From the NCBI RefSeq assembly GCF_041734735.1, contig NC_134883.1:21765247-21829246 (forward strand): 64,000 bases of DNA, given 5' to 3'. Made by a program: the position numbers and the translations under genes. The notes under the pieces were generated by a model. It saw nothing but the letters and a program-made list of their open reading frames with translations, was not told where the DNA came from and searched no databases. Source of the stretch: Babylonia areolata (taxonomy: Eukaryota; Mollusca; Gastropoda; Neogastropoda; Buccinidae). This document shows, in pieces, positions 1-57,610 of this stretch. Within the stretch, counting starts at the first letter, position 1; each line of letters starts with the position of its first letter.

Positions 1-1721
1 TGCATTATTGTCTTTCTCAGTTTTCCAACCAGAGTGAACCATTTGTTTAAAAAAAATTTTTTTTAAAAGAAGAAGAAAAAAAACAACTAAAGGCAGATGT
101 GTTAAATCATTTCTGCAGTATAATTTCAGTATAATCTTGAATCTTGAAATGTGATGTATGCAGGGTTGTGATAGGGCTTAACAAGCATTATAATCTCACA
201 CATATTGATATTGATAGACTGACTTCCTTTTGAACACACAATGAAGTTTATGAAAGCGTTATAATCTCACACATATTGATATTGATAGACTGACTTTTGA
301 ACGCACAGTGAAGTTAATGAAAGCATTATACTGACTTACTTTTTAACACACAATAAAATTTACAAACTCTTGCTGACTGACACTGTGTGAAAATTTCAAG
401 ATACATCAAACATTGCTGCATTGGTGTCTACGCATTTGATGGAATTTTTCTTAGTCTTATGCTCTCTTTACTTTCTGTGTAACTGTAAGTGCATATCATA
501 TGTGTGCAACTGCAAGTAAATCTTTGTAGGTGTGTGCACTTTTCTATCATACCTCGCACACTCAGAAATATCCTGTACATTTCAGACACACACAAGCACA
601 TGCACACACATGAACAGTACAGATCATTGGTTGGTTAATTAATTCAAATTGTTGATAGTTTGTTTGATGATGTTACCTTGTTGGACTAAAAAAAACTGAA
701 GTTAAAAAGTTAGAATAATTCAAAAAGCAAAATAAAACAAAGTTAAAAAAGAAGGGAGAGTTCATACTGACAGTATACTGTATAACTTAAGGTAGATCAC
801 AGAGAGTAATGTGCAATTTATGTGCTTATGTACAATGTGTTCACAGAGATAGGGGTAACTTCTCAGAATAAGAAGCTGAAAGTAGTGAGTGAGTTTCATA
901 CAAAAATATGTGCGTTTCAGTCAGATAGATGAGGGTATGGAGGAGAGTACATAAATCAGTAGAATACTACTTAACTCAGTACATTTTGCATGTGAAACCA
1001 AAAGCTATTCTTATGTGAAAATAGGTAAGTCCGAAGTGAATAGATGTGAAATTGTAGCAGATAGTTGAATAGATGCAGAAAATATAAAAGATGAAAAAAT
1101 ATAGCAAAACCTGAAAATACATGCATGCAGTGTAGGTCTCAACAACATTATTATTGACCTTTCCTTGTGACAGACCATGTACAGAGACCCAAGTAACTAG
1201 TAGGGCTGTAGGAGAGAGGCTTTCTGAGCATTTACACTTATTTGTCTTCTTTTGCTCCCTTAACTCTGTGAGGAGTTGTTTGGGGTATCACAGAGAAGAT
1301 ATGTTCACCTAATTTCTCCAGGTCTTGTCTGTTGTGTGTCAAAAGCCTGGGTCTTTGCAAATTGTTTTCCTGTCCATTTTTGCAGTGTTGTCTTTTTTTT
1401 TTCTTCTTTTTTTTTTCTATCTTCTCCCTCATTTCTCTCTCTCTCCAGTTCCCTGGAGTATTGTTTTGGCAATGCCTTGACTGAATCTTATTCCATGTTA
1501 AAAACAACAACAAACATGTGACTTAATTATCTACTGGTGTACAGACACTGAAATATAGACATCTGAACTTAAGAGGATGGTCATGCTGAAATTATTTCCA
1601 CAAATACTTGTTACCATTGTTCGTGATTTTTCAGTGGAAGAGCGGTGTCCATTGCCACCTCAGTAGTTCATCATTTTATGTTTACGAGGTCTCTGCAATT
1701 TTAATTCAGGTTCCTGTTGTA
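1..1721. other. AT-rich upstream DNA without a recognisable gene
   Basis: I see no conserved coding potential. The short open frames here are low-complexity. Apart from the tandem duplication near 165-345, it holds scattered A/T runs and a T-rich, C/T-rich patch at about 1390-1445. Confidence 0.6.
165..345. repeat. short tandem duplication, unit about 75 bp
   Basis: The block containing TATAATCTCACACATATTG and GATAGACTGACTT, then AACACACAATGAAGTT, occurs twice in a row. A third, shorter version (ACTGACTTAC...AACACACAATAAA) ends near 360. The two full copies are nearly identical, so the duplication is fairly recent. Confidence 0.75.
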
Positions 1722-2095
1722 AAGAGGAAGGTGGCAGAATGGTTAAGATGCTCAGCTGCCAATACAGAGAGTCTGTGAAGGTGTGGGTTCGAATCCTGCT
1801 CTCGTGCTTTCTCCCAAGTTTGACTGGAAAATCAAACTGAGCATCTAGTCTTTCAGATGAGGTGATAAACTGAGGTCCCCTGTGCAGCATGCACTTGGCA
1901 CACTGAAAAAGAACCCATGGCATCGAGAATGTTGTCCTCTGGCAAAATTATGTAAAAAGAAATTCACTCTGATAGGTACACAAATATAAGCATGGCACTC
2001 AAGGCCTGACAAGTGTGTTTGGTTATGCTGTCAGGCATCTGCCTAGTAGATGTGGCTGTAGCAAATATATGTATCAGGACTTGTGAAGGCAGATC
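1722..2095 (+). mobile_element. tRNA-derived SINE, near full length (copy 1)
   Basis: The head has a tRNA-like A box (GTGGCAGAATGGTTAAGA) and B box (GGGTTCGAATCC) about 45 nt apart. The body contains the family's central block (GAGGTGATAAACTGAGGTCC, then TGTGCAGCATGCACT) and AAAAGAACCCATGGCA. The 3' part has GTCAGGCATCTGCC and a TAGATGTGG motif. The same modules recur at 3294, 10648, 33665, 17088 and elsewhere. The central block resembles what I recall of the MetaSINE superfamily of molluscs and other animals; that family name is inference. Confidence 0.8.
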
Positions 2096-2674
2096 ACAAT
2101 ATTGGAATTAATGACTACTCAAACTACAGGTGAAACAGTTGGCATTAATTTCATTTTATCTGATGGTATGGAAAAACACCAGCACGTAAGAACAGGCATC
2201 AGATGAACTGGTTGTTATTGTTGCTATTGTATTACTACTCTGATTGTAATAGCACAAAAAATGAAATAAAATTATGATAAAATAGATAAATAATAATAAT
2301 CATAAGTGAATAAAAAAAAAAAGAAAAAGACAAAATAAAAATACTGTTCCAAAGTCGGTTGACATACCAATTAGCAATGCCTAATGTGAAAAAGAAAACT
2401 AAACTAAAAAAAAAAAAAAACAACCCCCCCCCCCCAGTACCAGTAGTAGTCTCAGACAAGCGGCACATTTGACTAATGAACTTTTTTTTTTAACCTTTCG
2501 TATTTCAGATGATCCATTATTCATTGTCATAATTATATGCATATTTCATTTAGTTAGTTAATCTTTTTTCTTTCTTTTTTTTCTGGAGCATGATAGAAAC
2601 AAAATGTGTACGCAAAGAACTTCTTTGGTTTCCTTCTATTTTAAACAAAGTGCAGTGCATGACAATAAGGTGTC
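2096..2674. other. non-coding DNA with A, C and T runs
   Basis: No gene is recognisable. There is an A-run directly followed by a C-run at about 2405-2436, and T-rich stretches at 2480-2590. Confidence 0.6.
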
Positions 2675-2906
2675 TTAACTCACTCAGTACGGCCAGTCCT
2701 CTCTTCTCCTCTACACAGACCCCTCGGATGTCCAGTGGGTGTCTGAATGACCCAACCTTTAGCTTCTGTCGTCAGAATTGTGGTATTTTTTGTCAACATT
2801 CACCTCTTCAGTATAAGAGCCTTCCGCTTGTAATATTTTGATGGTGGTAATTGGGGTGAAACGCTGTTAACGTCGTCTCTTTCGCCGTTCGTATGGAGAG
2901 AGTTAA
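2675..2906. mobile_element. piggyBac-like MITE, copy 1 (232 bp)
   Basis: It is bounded by TTAA on both sides. The ends are imperfect inverted repeats, TTAACTCACTCAGTACGGCC at the left against TTAACTCTCTCCATACGAAC read inward from the right. A near-identical copy of the same length lies at 38386-38617. It has no coding capacity, so it would have been moved by a transposase elsewhere. The TTAA target fits the piggyBac superfamily. Confidence 0.82.
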
Positions 2907-3293
2907 CCAGTATTTCCATTCTTCCTTGAAGATTAAGTTCCACACTTGATTCCATACTTGCAGAAAACACCCCAGTGATAGACAGGAGTGCAACTATTGT
3001 TTTGTTGTTGTTGTTTTTTCTTTTCAATTCTTCTTCTGTTTTTTTTTTTTTTTTTTTTGTTTGTTTGTTTTTTGTTTTTTGTTTTTGTTTTTTTGTTTGT
3101 TTTTTTTAAGGGGAAAGGGGAGTGCGGGGAGGTGGGGGGGCAATGGGGGTATGGACATCAGTGCAGAATTAATGTTTGGTGTCATATACTGTACCATGTC
3201 AAACTGATGCAAACTAGGCCTATTGGTTTGCTCTGCTTGGCAGTTTTGATTGAAGTCATCTCAAGTACTATGACTTGATGGGCTTTATTGGTT
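2907..3293. other. non-coding DNA with long T/G-interrupted T tract
   Basis: The stretch 3010-3110 is almost pure T with G interruptions, followed by a G-rich run. Open frames here simply read the T tract. No gene is seen. Confidence 0.6.
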
Positions 3294-3577
3294 TTTCAGC
3301 AGAATGGTTCAGACGCTCATCTGACAATGCAGAGAGCCCATGAGGGTCTGGGTTCAAATCCCACTCTCACTCTTTCTCCCAACTTTGACTAGAAAATCAG
3401 AGTGAGTGTCTAGTCATTCAGATGAGACGATGAATCGAGGTCCGGTGTGCAGCACACACTTGGTGCACTGAAAAAGAACCCATGGCAATGAGAGTGTTGT
3501 CCTCTGGCAAAATTCAGTAGAAAAAATCCACGTTGGGTTATGCTGCTAGTCAGAAATCTTCCTGACAGATGTGTAGC

Positions 3578-3617
<40 letters not shown>

Positions 3618-3660
3618 AATTGTCTTAACACAGTAACGCCTGGTTGAGAAACTGGAACTT
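3294..3660 (+). mobile_element. tRNA-derived SINE, near full length (copy 2)
   Basis: The A-box region (AGCAGAATGGTTCAGACG) and B box (GGGTTCAAATCC) are recognisable. The central block has GAGACGATGAATCGAGGTCC and the 3' tail has GTGTAGCGTATA and CACAGTAACGCCTGG. A TA repeat (3579-3615) interrupts the tail exactly at its GTATATGG motif. It therefore appears to have grown from the SINE's own sequence. Confidence 0.8.
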
Positions 3661-4547
3661 CAAAAAATTCACCCACTTGATTTTTTAAAGTTTCTTTATT
3701 GATTGATTTCAGATTTGAAATTGTGATCGATTGTTAAAATTTTGTGATCTGCAAGGAGGTGAAAAAACACCTGAAACTTACAGTGAAAGTGGAAGATATC
3801 AGTTTCACTGATATATTCAAGCTCATTAGGTGTGTCATGTGCTCTTTTGCTGATAGATAAAAGCATATTAGGTGCTTTTTGCGGGGTTTTTTTCTCTCTC
3901 TCTCTTTCTCTCTCTCTCAGCTGTTTAGTTTTTCTTCAGATCCCTTGATGTTGCAAATAAGAACTGTGCCCCCTTTTCATAAGGGCTGTGGATAGGCTAG
4001 TGTCAATAAAAAGTGTCTGAAGTGTCTCTCTTCCTCTCTTTCACATGTGCACACATGTGTGAGAAGGACATATGCCTCCATCCATATCCGATGCTCAGTG
4101 TCCAGATTTGCAAGTGGAATGAAAACTGTGTGAAAAAAAAAAAAAAAATAATAATAATAACAAGAAAACAACTGGTGTTTACACTGAATAACTTTTAAAC
4201 CAAGAGTAAGAAACAGCTCCCATAAAATGTTCATAAATGACAGGCATTGATTCTGTCACCTACACCCCATACAAAACCCATGCCCTGTGCCATGCAGGTT
4301 GAGAGCCATTGTCTTATGCACTTCTTGTCTATGGTACGTTCTGGTCATGTTTTTGCAATGTTTTCGGCTAGAAAGTAATATTTCTGTCTTGAATTCTTTT
4401 CTAAAGCGATGTGTGCATAGCAAAACCAGTCATTGTCCTTGTAAGCTCGCATTCACATAAGGCTACAAGTTCGTACGCCTAGCATAAAGAACTGGCCTTC
4501 TCGCTGCTCGCCTTCATATGTTGACAGTCTCGTGTTGTGTTGTGTGG
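3661..4547. other. non-coding DNA, nothing recognised
   Basis: It is AT-rich, with a TC repeat near 3892-3920 and an A-run at about 4133-4160. No conserved coding frame is seen. Confidence 0.55.
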
Positions 4548-4900
4548 TATCAGTTTTCAGTTTCAGTTGCTCAAGGAGGCGTCACTGCATTCAGACAAAC
4601 CATATACACTACACCACATTGCCAAGCAGATGCCTGACCAGCAGCGTAACCCAACGCGCTTAGTCAGGCCTTGAGAAAAAAAACACAAAAAAACAAAGAA
4701 ACAAAAAAAAAAAAAAAAAAAAAAAAAAAACAACAACGGGGGAATAAATAATAGATAAGCTTAAATAAATAAATAAATAAATGAATAATAATTATAATAT
4801 AGAAAAAGGTAGTAGTAATAATAATAGTAATACTAATAAAATGATTAAAAAAAAAATTTTTTAAAAATAAATAAGACAACAATGGTGATAAATAAGCGAA
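4548..4900 (-). mobile_element. SINE 3' tail (minus strand) with A-rich/AAAT region
   Basis: Read on the minus strand, this contains the family tail: CTTAGTCAGG... then TGGGTTACGCTGCTGGTCAG, GCATCTGCTTGGCA, and an end close to CTGAAACTGAAA. On the + strand it continues into a long A-run and AAATAAATAAAT sequence, which in this family lies before the tail domain. The tRNA head is missing. Confidence 0.72.
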
Positions 4901-4919
4901 TAAATGTAAAACATGAAGA

Positions 4920-5025
4920 CACACATTCACACACACACCCACACATGCACAACAGAAAAGCACCAAACATGCAGTTTCACAGATATGGAAGCACAGTCAA
5001 ATACATATAAACGTACATGAGCTCC

Positions 5026-5068
<43 letters not shown>

Positions 5069-5257
5069 CCTTGCACCTCCTCTACCCCCCTCCTCCACAC
5101 ACTCATTTCTAGTCTACATATCGCAGCTTCCACGGCACACACACACACACACACACACAAACACAAACTCAAACTCACAGAGATGAACACTTACTTGTAC
5201 AAGCACACACACATACGCCCATATCTCCCACCCCCAACCCCACACACATATATACAA

Positions 5258-5297
<40 letters not shown>

Positions 5298-5316
5298 GTT
5301 CCAATATCCTGTTGCT

Positions 5317-5352
<36 letters not shown>

Positions 5353-5470
5353 ACACAGATCTCTCCTGACACTTGTGTACACTTACACTCTCGCGCATTC
5401 ACAAACGCACTCAAAAGCACAGACCCACACATCCACACAAACACACATACACACACGCACAGAGGCTGCC
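4920..5470. repeat. microsatellite cluster, (CA)n and (TA)n
   Basis: Several CA runs (about 5028-5066, 5138-5160, 5318-5350) and one TA run (about 5260-5296) are separated by CA-rich DNA. Long open frames in all directions here read His-Thr, Cys-Val or Tyr-Ile repeats and are not genes. Confidence 0.85.
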
Positions 5471-5474
5471 ACTG

Positions 5475-6120
5475 ACTGGCCGCAAGAGGGATGGGAAAAG
5501 ATCTCTGATGCCAAAAACGTGGCGTCTAGTGTGTTGCTCAGTCTATTGTATCTGGAAAGGCCCACAGAGACTCTGTTCCGTTTTGAAGAAATTTGCGCAA
5601 TGTTGGTTTGGAAATGATGCCGATATTTGTTTGATTTGCAAAGCTTCGTGCTCTACCTTTCATGTTAGACTTGCGGCCGCTCCCTCTCTCTGCTTTTATT
5701 TCTTTGAGGCGATCGATGGTGTGATGGCCTTGTACCTGTTCTTTTTGGTATTCTTTGATTTTTCTGAGGATTTCCGATTTTCCTAGATGTAGGCCGCTCG
5801 TTGGTGTTGCGTTACCAGCAAGTCTGTCAGCTCGCTCATTTCCCTTAACACCTGCATGTCCCGGGCAGTATGACCATGTGAGTTTTTTAATCTGAAAGTT
5901 GCGCATTGCCTTATGCCACTCTGGGCTTCCCATTCCGTTTTCAATTTTCTGTATGAGGTTCATTGAGTCGGTTAGAATCATGGCATGTTGGTTTCCGGGC
6001 GTATGGATGGACGATAGCCACTGGAGGGCATGTGTCGCAGCTTCAACTTCCATGTGTGGTATCAGTCAAGTGTCAGTGTCAAACAGGTCCCGTGCCCCCA
6101 ATTTCCCAGTGTGACTATCG
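5475..6120 (-). mobile_element. LINE fragment: RNase H domain and C-terminus of ORF2 (I-superfamily type)
   Basis: The minus-strand frame 6053-5538 reads MEVEAATHALQWL, then AMILTDSMNLIQKI, SYCPGHAGVKGNERADRLAG and a closing GTESLWAFPD. These are RNase H hallmarks: Glu in the first helix, Asp in ILTDS, and His-to-Asp in GHAG..NERAD. They are of the kind at the C-terminus of I/R1-like non-LTR retrotransposon ORF2. The first RNase H strand lies upstream at about 6060-6120 but its frame is interrupted by a stop. Reverse transcriptase and endonuclease are absent, so this is a dead 3' fragment. Confidence 0.82.
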
Positions 6121-6350
6121 CCGTCGGCCGTCCTCCTGCTTACACAATAGACAGGCTTGAAGGCAGCCAATGGCGAACTCCGAGTGCTGTTCGAACGATG
6201 TGGCGTTTAATCAAACTCAGGGTTTCAAGTACTGCAGCAAGAAACAGCACCTGGAAAGCTTGTTTTGGAGCTAGGAACTAACCAAAAAAAAAAGTAGAGA
6301 GCGGCACACATACGACCGTTTTGAAGATACAGACGATTTTTGGGGGGAAT

Positions 6351-6379
6351 GAGTTGTATTCAGTCCAGTGCTTATACAT

Positions 6380-6445
<66 letters not shown>

Positions 6446-6630
6446 GAGAGAGAGAGACAGACAGGCAGACAAAGAAACTGAACGGAATTACGCTGCTTCT
6501 ACAAAGTGGTGTTCACACGGATACCGTGTATGGGTTGTAGTCAGTCCAGTGCTTGTAATTATGTTCTCTCTCTCTCTACGGAATAATGCTTCTACAAAGT
6601 GGTGTTAACATGGATACCGTGTGTGGTCTT
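6351..6630. repeat. tandem duplication carrying TC/TA/GA microsatellites
   Basis: A unit with TCAGTCCAGTGCTT, ATGTTCTCTCTC, CTTCTACAAAGTGGTGTT and GGATACCGTGT occurs twice. The first copy (about 6358-6536) holds a TC33-TA28-GA block; in the second (about 6538-6630) the block is only a short TC run. The size difference is therefore due to microsatellite growth. Confidence 0.75.
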
Positions 6631-8383
6631 TTGATCACACACACACACACAAGGACAGTTTATTTATGTATTTTTTGTCTTGTAAAATATTTGGGTGGTC
6701 TTTTAAAAAAGAAAATCCCTTTCCGTTGAAAATTACAAGTTTGACAAAGCCACCCCGAACTAACGTTCAAGTCAATGTATAATTAACTTTTTTTTTCAAC
6801 GACACTTTTTGCCGTAAGTGTTTTCAGTTGTTAGCTTTGGGACCATTTTCCCGTCCAAACCGTTCTGCCCGAAGGTTTGGTGGTTATACAACACTGGCGT
6901 CTGTCTGACTGTTGGGGGGTAGAAAGGGGTGGGGGGCAACGTCTGGATCTGTTTAGAGTTCGCGGTGGACGCAGTGCAGGTGTTGATGAGCTAACCGTGA
7001 GGCTGTTGATGCTGGGTGGGGGTACCCGCGGGAATAGAAGTCGTTGGAAAACCACTTGAGGAGACCCTTTATGGCCTGGGGACTGCCACAGTTCTGACAA
7101 CAACAAAGAGTATTGTTAACCTGTGGGCGGACTGAAAGCTAGCGTTACGCAGGAGGTTCAGTCATCTGTTGACACAGTGATTGGGACAGGAGCCACACAT
7201 CTCATGACGTAGAGAGTTGTGTGTATCTGTACTGGCTTGCCATTGGTCAGTTTGGGGTGGGAAACTTTCGGAGACTCGAACAGACCATGTGACATAGCAT
7301 ATAGTGGGGTCGCTGGTTTCAGGGAAAGCATTCGTATTCTGTGCGCTCCAGCAGTTTGTAGTGTTGTCAGCCAAGAGGTTAGTGTGGTGTGTGTGTGTGT
7401 GTGTTCGCCGAGTGAGGAAGCAGGTTTTGGTGGATCAAACTACTGACATATTGAAGCAAGCCGTCGTTGAGAGTTTTCTTGGGAGTTTGGTTGTTTTGAG
7501 ACCTGAAAATCATACGGTTTTTTGTTTTGCTCGGATTTCACAATATCTAAAGCAAGGGTTTTTAGTATACATACCGTAGATTGTGAAAGAACGTTGAGAT
7601 AATTGTGGGTGAGTGTGTCATGTATCTTGTTCGCATTTGTAATTCTGGAAAGTCCACATGCAGTGATCCATATACTATACATTGGGCTTTTTTTTTTCTG
7701 AAAGACGCTGGTGTTTGCATTGAGCGACATGACGCAGCAGAAACATGTGGTTCACGTTTCGTGAGACCTCGTGGCAAACTGTGCTGAAAATCTATGGATA
7801 CACGTGGGTTGTTTTTTTACGTGTATTATGCAAGTCATAACATCATCTGAAAGAGCGAAACAAGATGATTCTCCTCATCGGAAATCTTTAGAGTCGCTGT
7901 CAAAACAAAACGCTGTCAAACGATCTGTTTGTTTTTTTTTTTGTTTTTTTTTACACCGAATTGTTAAGATAAACAAATTTCTTTGATCGGATGGAGTATC
8001 GAAATTTCTTTGATCTTTCTCTCTCCCACGAAAGAAAAAGAGAAGAAATGTGGTGGCACTGACGTCTCTCATTTCTAAAAGTTAACAGCGGTGAATAGTC
8101 ATGGTCTAGATACAACATAGCTTCAGCTGTGAATGTCCGCTCGGAAACTTCGAATATGCCATGCTTCCGTCTGTTGTCTACCATCTCCTTGCTCCCCCCC
8201 CGCCCCCCTTCCTCCCCCAAAGAAAAAATATGTTAGAATATGAGTTGTTGAAGAAATGTGTTGTAATGAGTTTTAAAGTTGTGCGCATGCGTCTGTGTGC
8301 GTGAGAGATGGAACGGGGTAGAGCAGTGGATAGTGAAATCTGATCGTGAGTGGTACAGTTTTTTGTTGGACAGAATTCCCGAC
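6631..8383 (+). promoter_or_regulatory. upstream region of the 8384 exon; possible promoter and 5' UTR
   Basis: No repeats of note occur between about 6720 and 7900, and base composition is more balanced than in the flanks. This fits a promoter or 5' UTR, but I could not pick a TATA box or transcription start. It is marked only because the first candidate coding exon follows directly. Confidence 0.25.
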
Positions 8384-53757
<45,374 letters not shown>

Positions 53758-54781
53758 TAGCTCGCCACCACTACCACCACCACCACCACCTTCTCTCTCC
53801 TTTCCTCTTCTGTTGAGACCGCATGAAGGATTATCAGCATCAGCTGGAGTGTTGATTGTGTTCCCACCGCCATCAGGGGTATTAACATTCAGTGCGTGTG
53901 GCGGCAAACCTGAATCAAAAGGTTTATGAACAGATAAAGATTATGCAAGTTATTGAGGATGGAGTGTTTTGATTCAGTTCATGTTCTGACAGCACTGTTA
54001 TCCTCGGGAACAAGAAGGGCTGAAAGTGAGAAGGAGGGTTGGGGAGGTGGGACAGGTGGGGGGGAGTCGGTGTGTGAGAAAGACTTTCTCCGACATTCCT
54101 GTCCTCGACAGCTGTGTGTTTTTTTTCTCAACGTTGGGTGTTTGTGTGCTCTACACTTCATGGCAGAACTGCAAAGAGACAGTTTGTGAAATCATGTCAC
54201 CAGAGATAAAAATACGGAAACTGTTGGGATTCTGTTAAGCTAAATGAATGATTGATGCCATGGAGGCTTTGTGAATGCCTTTTTTTTTTATGAAACCGCA
54301 GCAGCATGAAACGTTGCGAGGATTTTAGTGTTGTATTGATTTTAGTTTGTTTCAAAATCTCCTGACAGAGGGACGACAGTTTTCTCCCCACATGAAATGG
54401 AGAATGTTTTAGTTTTGTGGTCATTTTATTTTTGTGTCCTAATCTTCAGAACAGAGGCCATGATGACAATTTCTCCACAAGAAACAGAGGAGGGCTTTTA
54501 AATGATGATTGAAGCGTGTGTTTCAAAGACCTCTCCCTACAATGGAGCAGTGACAATTTCCCCACTCATATTGTGCCAGACGATGATGCTGTTGACAGTT
54601 TGGTCAATCAGCAAGACTTCTCTTCGTCCAGTTGTGTGGGGAAAGCAGCTGTGCTGTTCTTGACTTGTGTGTTAGCAGCAAGCAATACTAGCTTTGAAAA
54701 TCTTTGTGTGATGTGTGTGGCGCCTCTTCCGTAATGAAAAGATCAGGGCTGTCTCTACCTAAAGTACTGTGCACATATGAC

Positions 54782-54814
<33 letters not shown>

Positions 54815-56287
54815 GTTGCAGCAATATTCAGTGATTTGATTTGTTCTTTTTTTTTTCTTTGGCTGGTTTTTTTTTTTTTTTCCATTCTTGACACTGTAGT
54901 TGCAGCAGCATTCTGTAATTATATTTTGTTTTTGGTACATTGTAGAGTTTCAGGAACCTTTTTTTCTTTTTTTTTTTCTTTTTATAGTTTTGTAGGTAGG
55001 TACAGCTTTGTGAGTATGCAAGAAAGAGTGAATGAGTTTGCTTTTATAAGAATGTAATTCCTTTTTCGAGATTGCAGTAATAATTATTTTTTTCCTTTTG
55101 TTGCACAAATGACTTTGGTTGCAGCAGTCTTCTAAGTTTGGTTGTTGTTTTTTTTGTTTTTTGTTTGTTTGGGTTTTTTGGTGTTTTTTTTTTTTTAGTT
55201 TGTAGGTATTTGCAGTTGCTAATTTATGTGAGAGAGAGTGGACAAGTTTGCACATGTGTGTGTGTAACTGTTTTACTTAGTGAATGTTTGCAGTGGTTTT
55301 AGATTTGTGTGGTGTGTTCTTTGCATGGACATCTTTTAGATTAGAAACTTTATTTTTCAGTCAGAAGGAAGTATGATTTGTGAATTATGTGTAAATGTTT
55401 GTGTATTTTTAGAGTCTTTTTCTGGTTTTTTTGTTTTTTTTTGTTTTGTGTTTCTGTGAAAGAATGTTTGATTTGTGTGTGTGTGAGTGTTAGCATAGCT
55501 TTTTAGATTTTTTGTTAGTTTTGTTTTTGTTTATCCAGGGAATGTACAATAGTATGATCAGTGACCATGCCACTCATATCACTTTCATGTTGTTTGCTGT
55601 TTCCCCCAAGGTCAAAGGCAGCTGGTTTCATGGTTGGACTGTGTTCATTTTGTAAAAAAAAAAAAAAATTCCCAAAGATCATGAGTGGTCAAACCAAAGA
55701 GTGCAGTGATAATATTTCACGTCTTTCTCACTCTGCATCCTTCCCTCCTTCCTTCATCTCTCCTTCTGTGTGTGTGTGTTCGCACCTCTCTCTCTCTCTC
55801 TCTTACTCTCTTCTTTTTGTTTCACATTTTATGTTTGTTTCAGTGTTTGTTGGACTGTCTCTCACTCTCTGTCTCTTGTTACTGTGTGTGTCTGTCTCTC
55901 TCTGTCTGTCTCTATCTCTGCGCTGTTAAGCATGACTTTTATCACATGACAAGCCACTTTGGTCATGTGCGATGAATAATGACTGTCTAATGTACATACA
56001 CATATGTCAGTGTCTGCATGTTGGATAGGTGAATGGATAATCCAGGTTGTGTGTGTGTGTACACTCTTCATGCTCTTACTTCAGCAGAATGCTGCTTCCT
56101 TTTTCGTGCCTCTCGCTGTGTTGTCGCAGTCAGAGAGAAGTTTGTCAGCATGGAGAGGCAGTGTTGTGTGGGGACACAGACTGTGATGGCCTGGGTTAAT
56201 GGGAGTGATGGTAGTGCTCTGTGATGTGGAACGACACAATGTACAAAATTGTGGGGATTTAGCACTGTGTGAATGTGTTTGTGAATG

Positions 56288-56347
<60 letters not shown>

Positions 56348-57610
56348 AGTAACATGGATGTAATGATTCAGTGATCAACTGGTCAGTATTGGAGGATGAT
56401 TATGCATGTTTGTGAGTTGATTGGAAGGAAAACAGAAAAAAGATTGAGGTGTTCCTGGTTGTTAACAAACATCAGGTGGAGGCACTGAAAGGATTGCTCG
56501 TGCCTGGTCTGTTCAGTATCCTTGCCTTTAGAGATTAAAGAAATGGATGGCTTATTTCATCGCACACGTTTCCTACCAAACGTGGCAAAAGTTTTCATTT
56601 CATAAAGAACGTTCAAAACGGCTGGCTGTTATGTTCTGCAGTTCATGGTATTTGTCTGACATCAGCAGAAATCTCCACAGGCAGCTGATGACCATGCAAT
56701 GCTGAGAACTTTAGTCACTGCCTGGAACGTACCAGAAGTGGAAACTTGGGTCATCTTAACTCCTGTATTCACAGTTTAGGGCTGATTTCTTTCTTCATGC
56801 GTCATGGGGATGAAATGACAAGCAGGTCATATATACATTGTCTTGATAACATTGACATTTTGTTCAGTAACAGCAGGCTCTCAGTTGATGGGGCACACAG
56901 TATTTTCCATGCATCAGATTTTCCTGTCTTTATTGAAGAGTCATATCAGAAACAATAGCATGGTCTAAAATTGATGGCATGAATACTTTGTGTTGTATAA
57001 AAAAAAATTTTTTTTGGCTATGTTGAGGACAGAATTGACCATTTTAGTCATGCCAGTGTTCTGAGTGGATCAGAATAATGAAAGGAGTGCAAGAAATGAA
57101 CTGACAGTGGCAGTTAATGAGAGCACTGTATGGTTTTTTTTTTTCTTTCTTTCTTTTATTGTCCCTTTTTTAAGATTGAGATGTATTTGTTGCAAGGTTC
57201 AAAGTGGATTAATTCAGCAGTGCAGGAAATGTTCATCTATAATATCAGTTTTGTCTGCATGACCTCAGAACTTCAGGTGTCTGGGTCATCTTGTGTGAAA
57301 AAAAAAAAAAAGTTTAAAGCACTGGCTTTAATGAACAAATGAAACCTTACATTCTTAGAAATCTGTTATTTTGGTTCAATACTGATCAGTTGTAATATTG
57401 ACTTATAGAAATGGAATATCCCATTAAGAACTGACAGCTTTTTTTTTTAATTGGCAAACTCCTTTTACCAGTTTCATTTTAATACCTTGCTAGTTTTTAT
57501 TTAGATAAAATTATTGATTGGTCAATAAAGTAAGAGGCAAGTGAACTGAAGATGATACATATCACAGAGGTAGTAATTTTAGTTAAAACAATAGGCTTGT
57601 CCAATAAAAA
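53758..57610 (+). other. probable 3' UTR of NET1
   Basis: After the TGA stop there is no recognisable coding sequence. AATAAA polyadenylation motifs occur at 57524 and 57603; which, if any, is used cannot be told. The region has T-rich tracts (54785-54815, 54848-54881, 54959-54982, 55150-55196), a TC-rich part (55785-55920) and a TG run (56289-56345). Confidence 0.4.
54365..55255 (+). repeat. degenerate repeats in the 3' region
   Basis: GACAGTTTTCTCCCCACA (54367) is echoed by GACAATTTCTCCACAAG (54467) and GACAATTTCCCCACTCA (54551). Further on, TTTTGTAGGTAGGTACAGC...GTGAATGAGTTTGC (54988-55041) is echoed by GTTTGTAGGTATTTGCAGT...GTGGACAAGTTTGC (55199-55251). Both pairs look like old tandem duplications. 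Confidence 0.55.

Noticed and set aside
1733-1800. tRNA gene suggested by A and B boxes
   Set aside because: The boxes belong to a SINE head; no cloverleaf is apparent and the same module recurs with SINE bodies.
5183-5617. 144-codon open frame with His-Thr repeats
   Set aside because: It reads CA and TA microsatellites and then the antisense of a LINE fragment.
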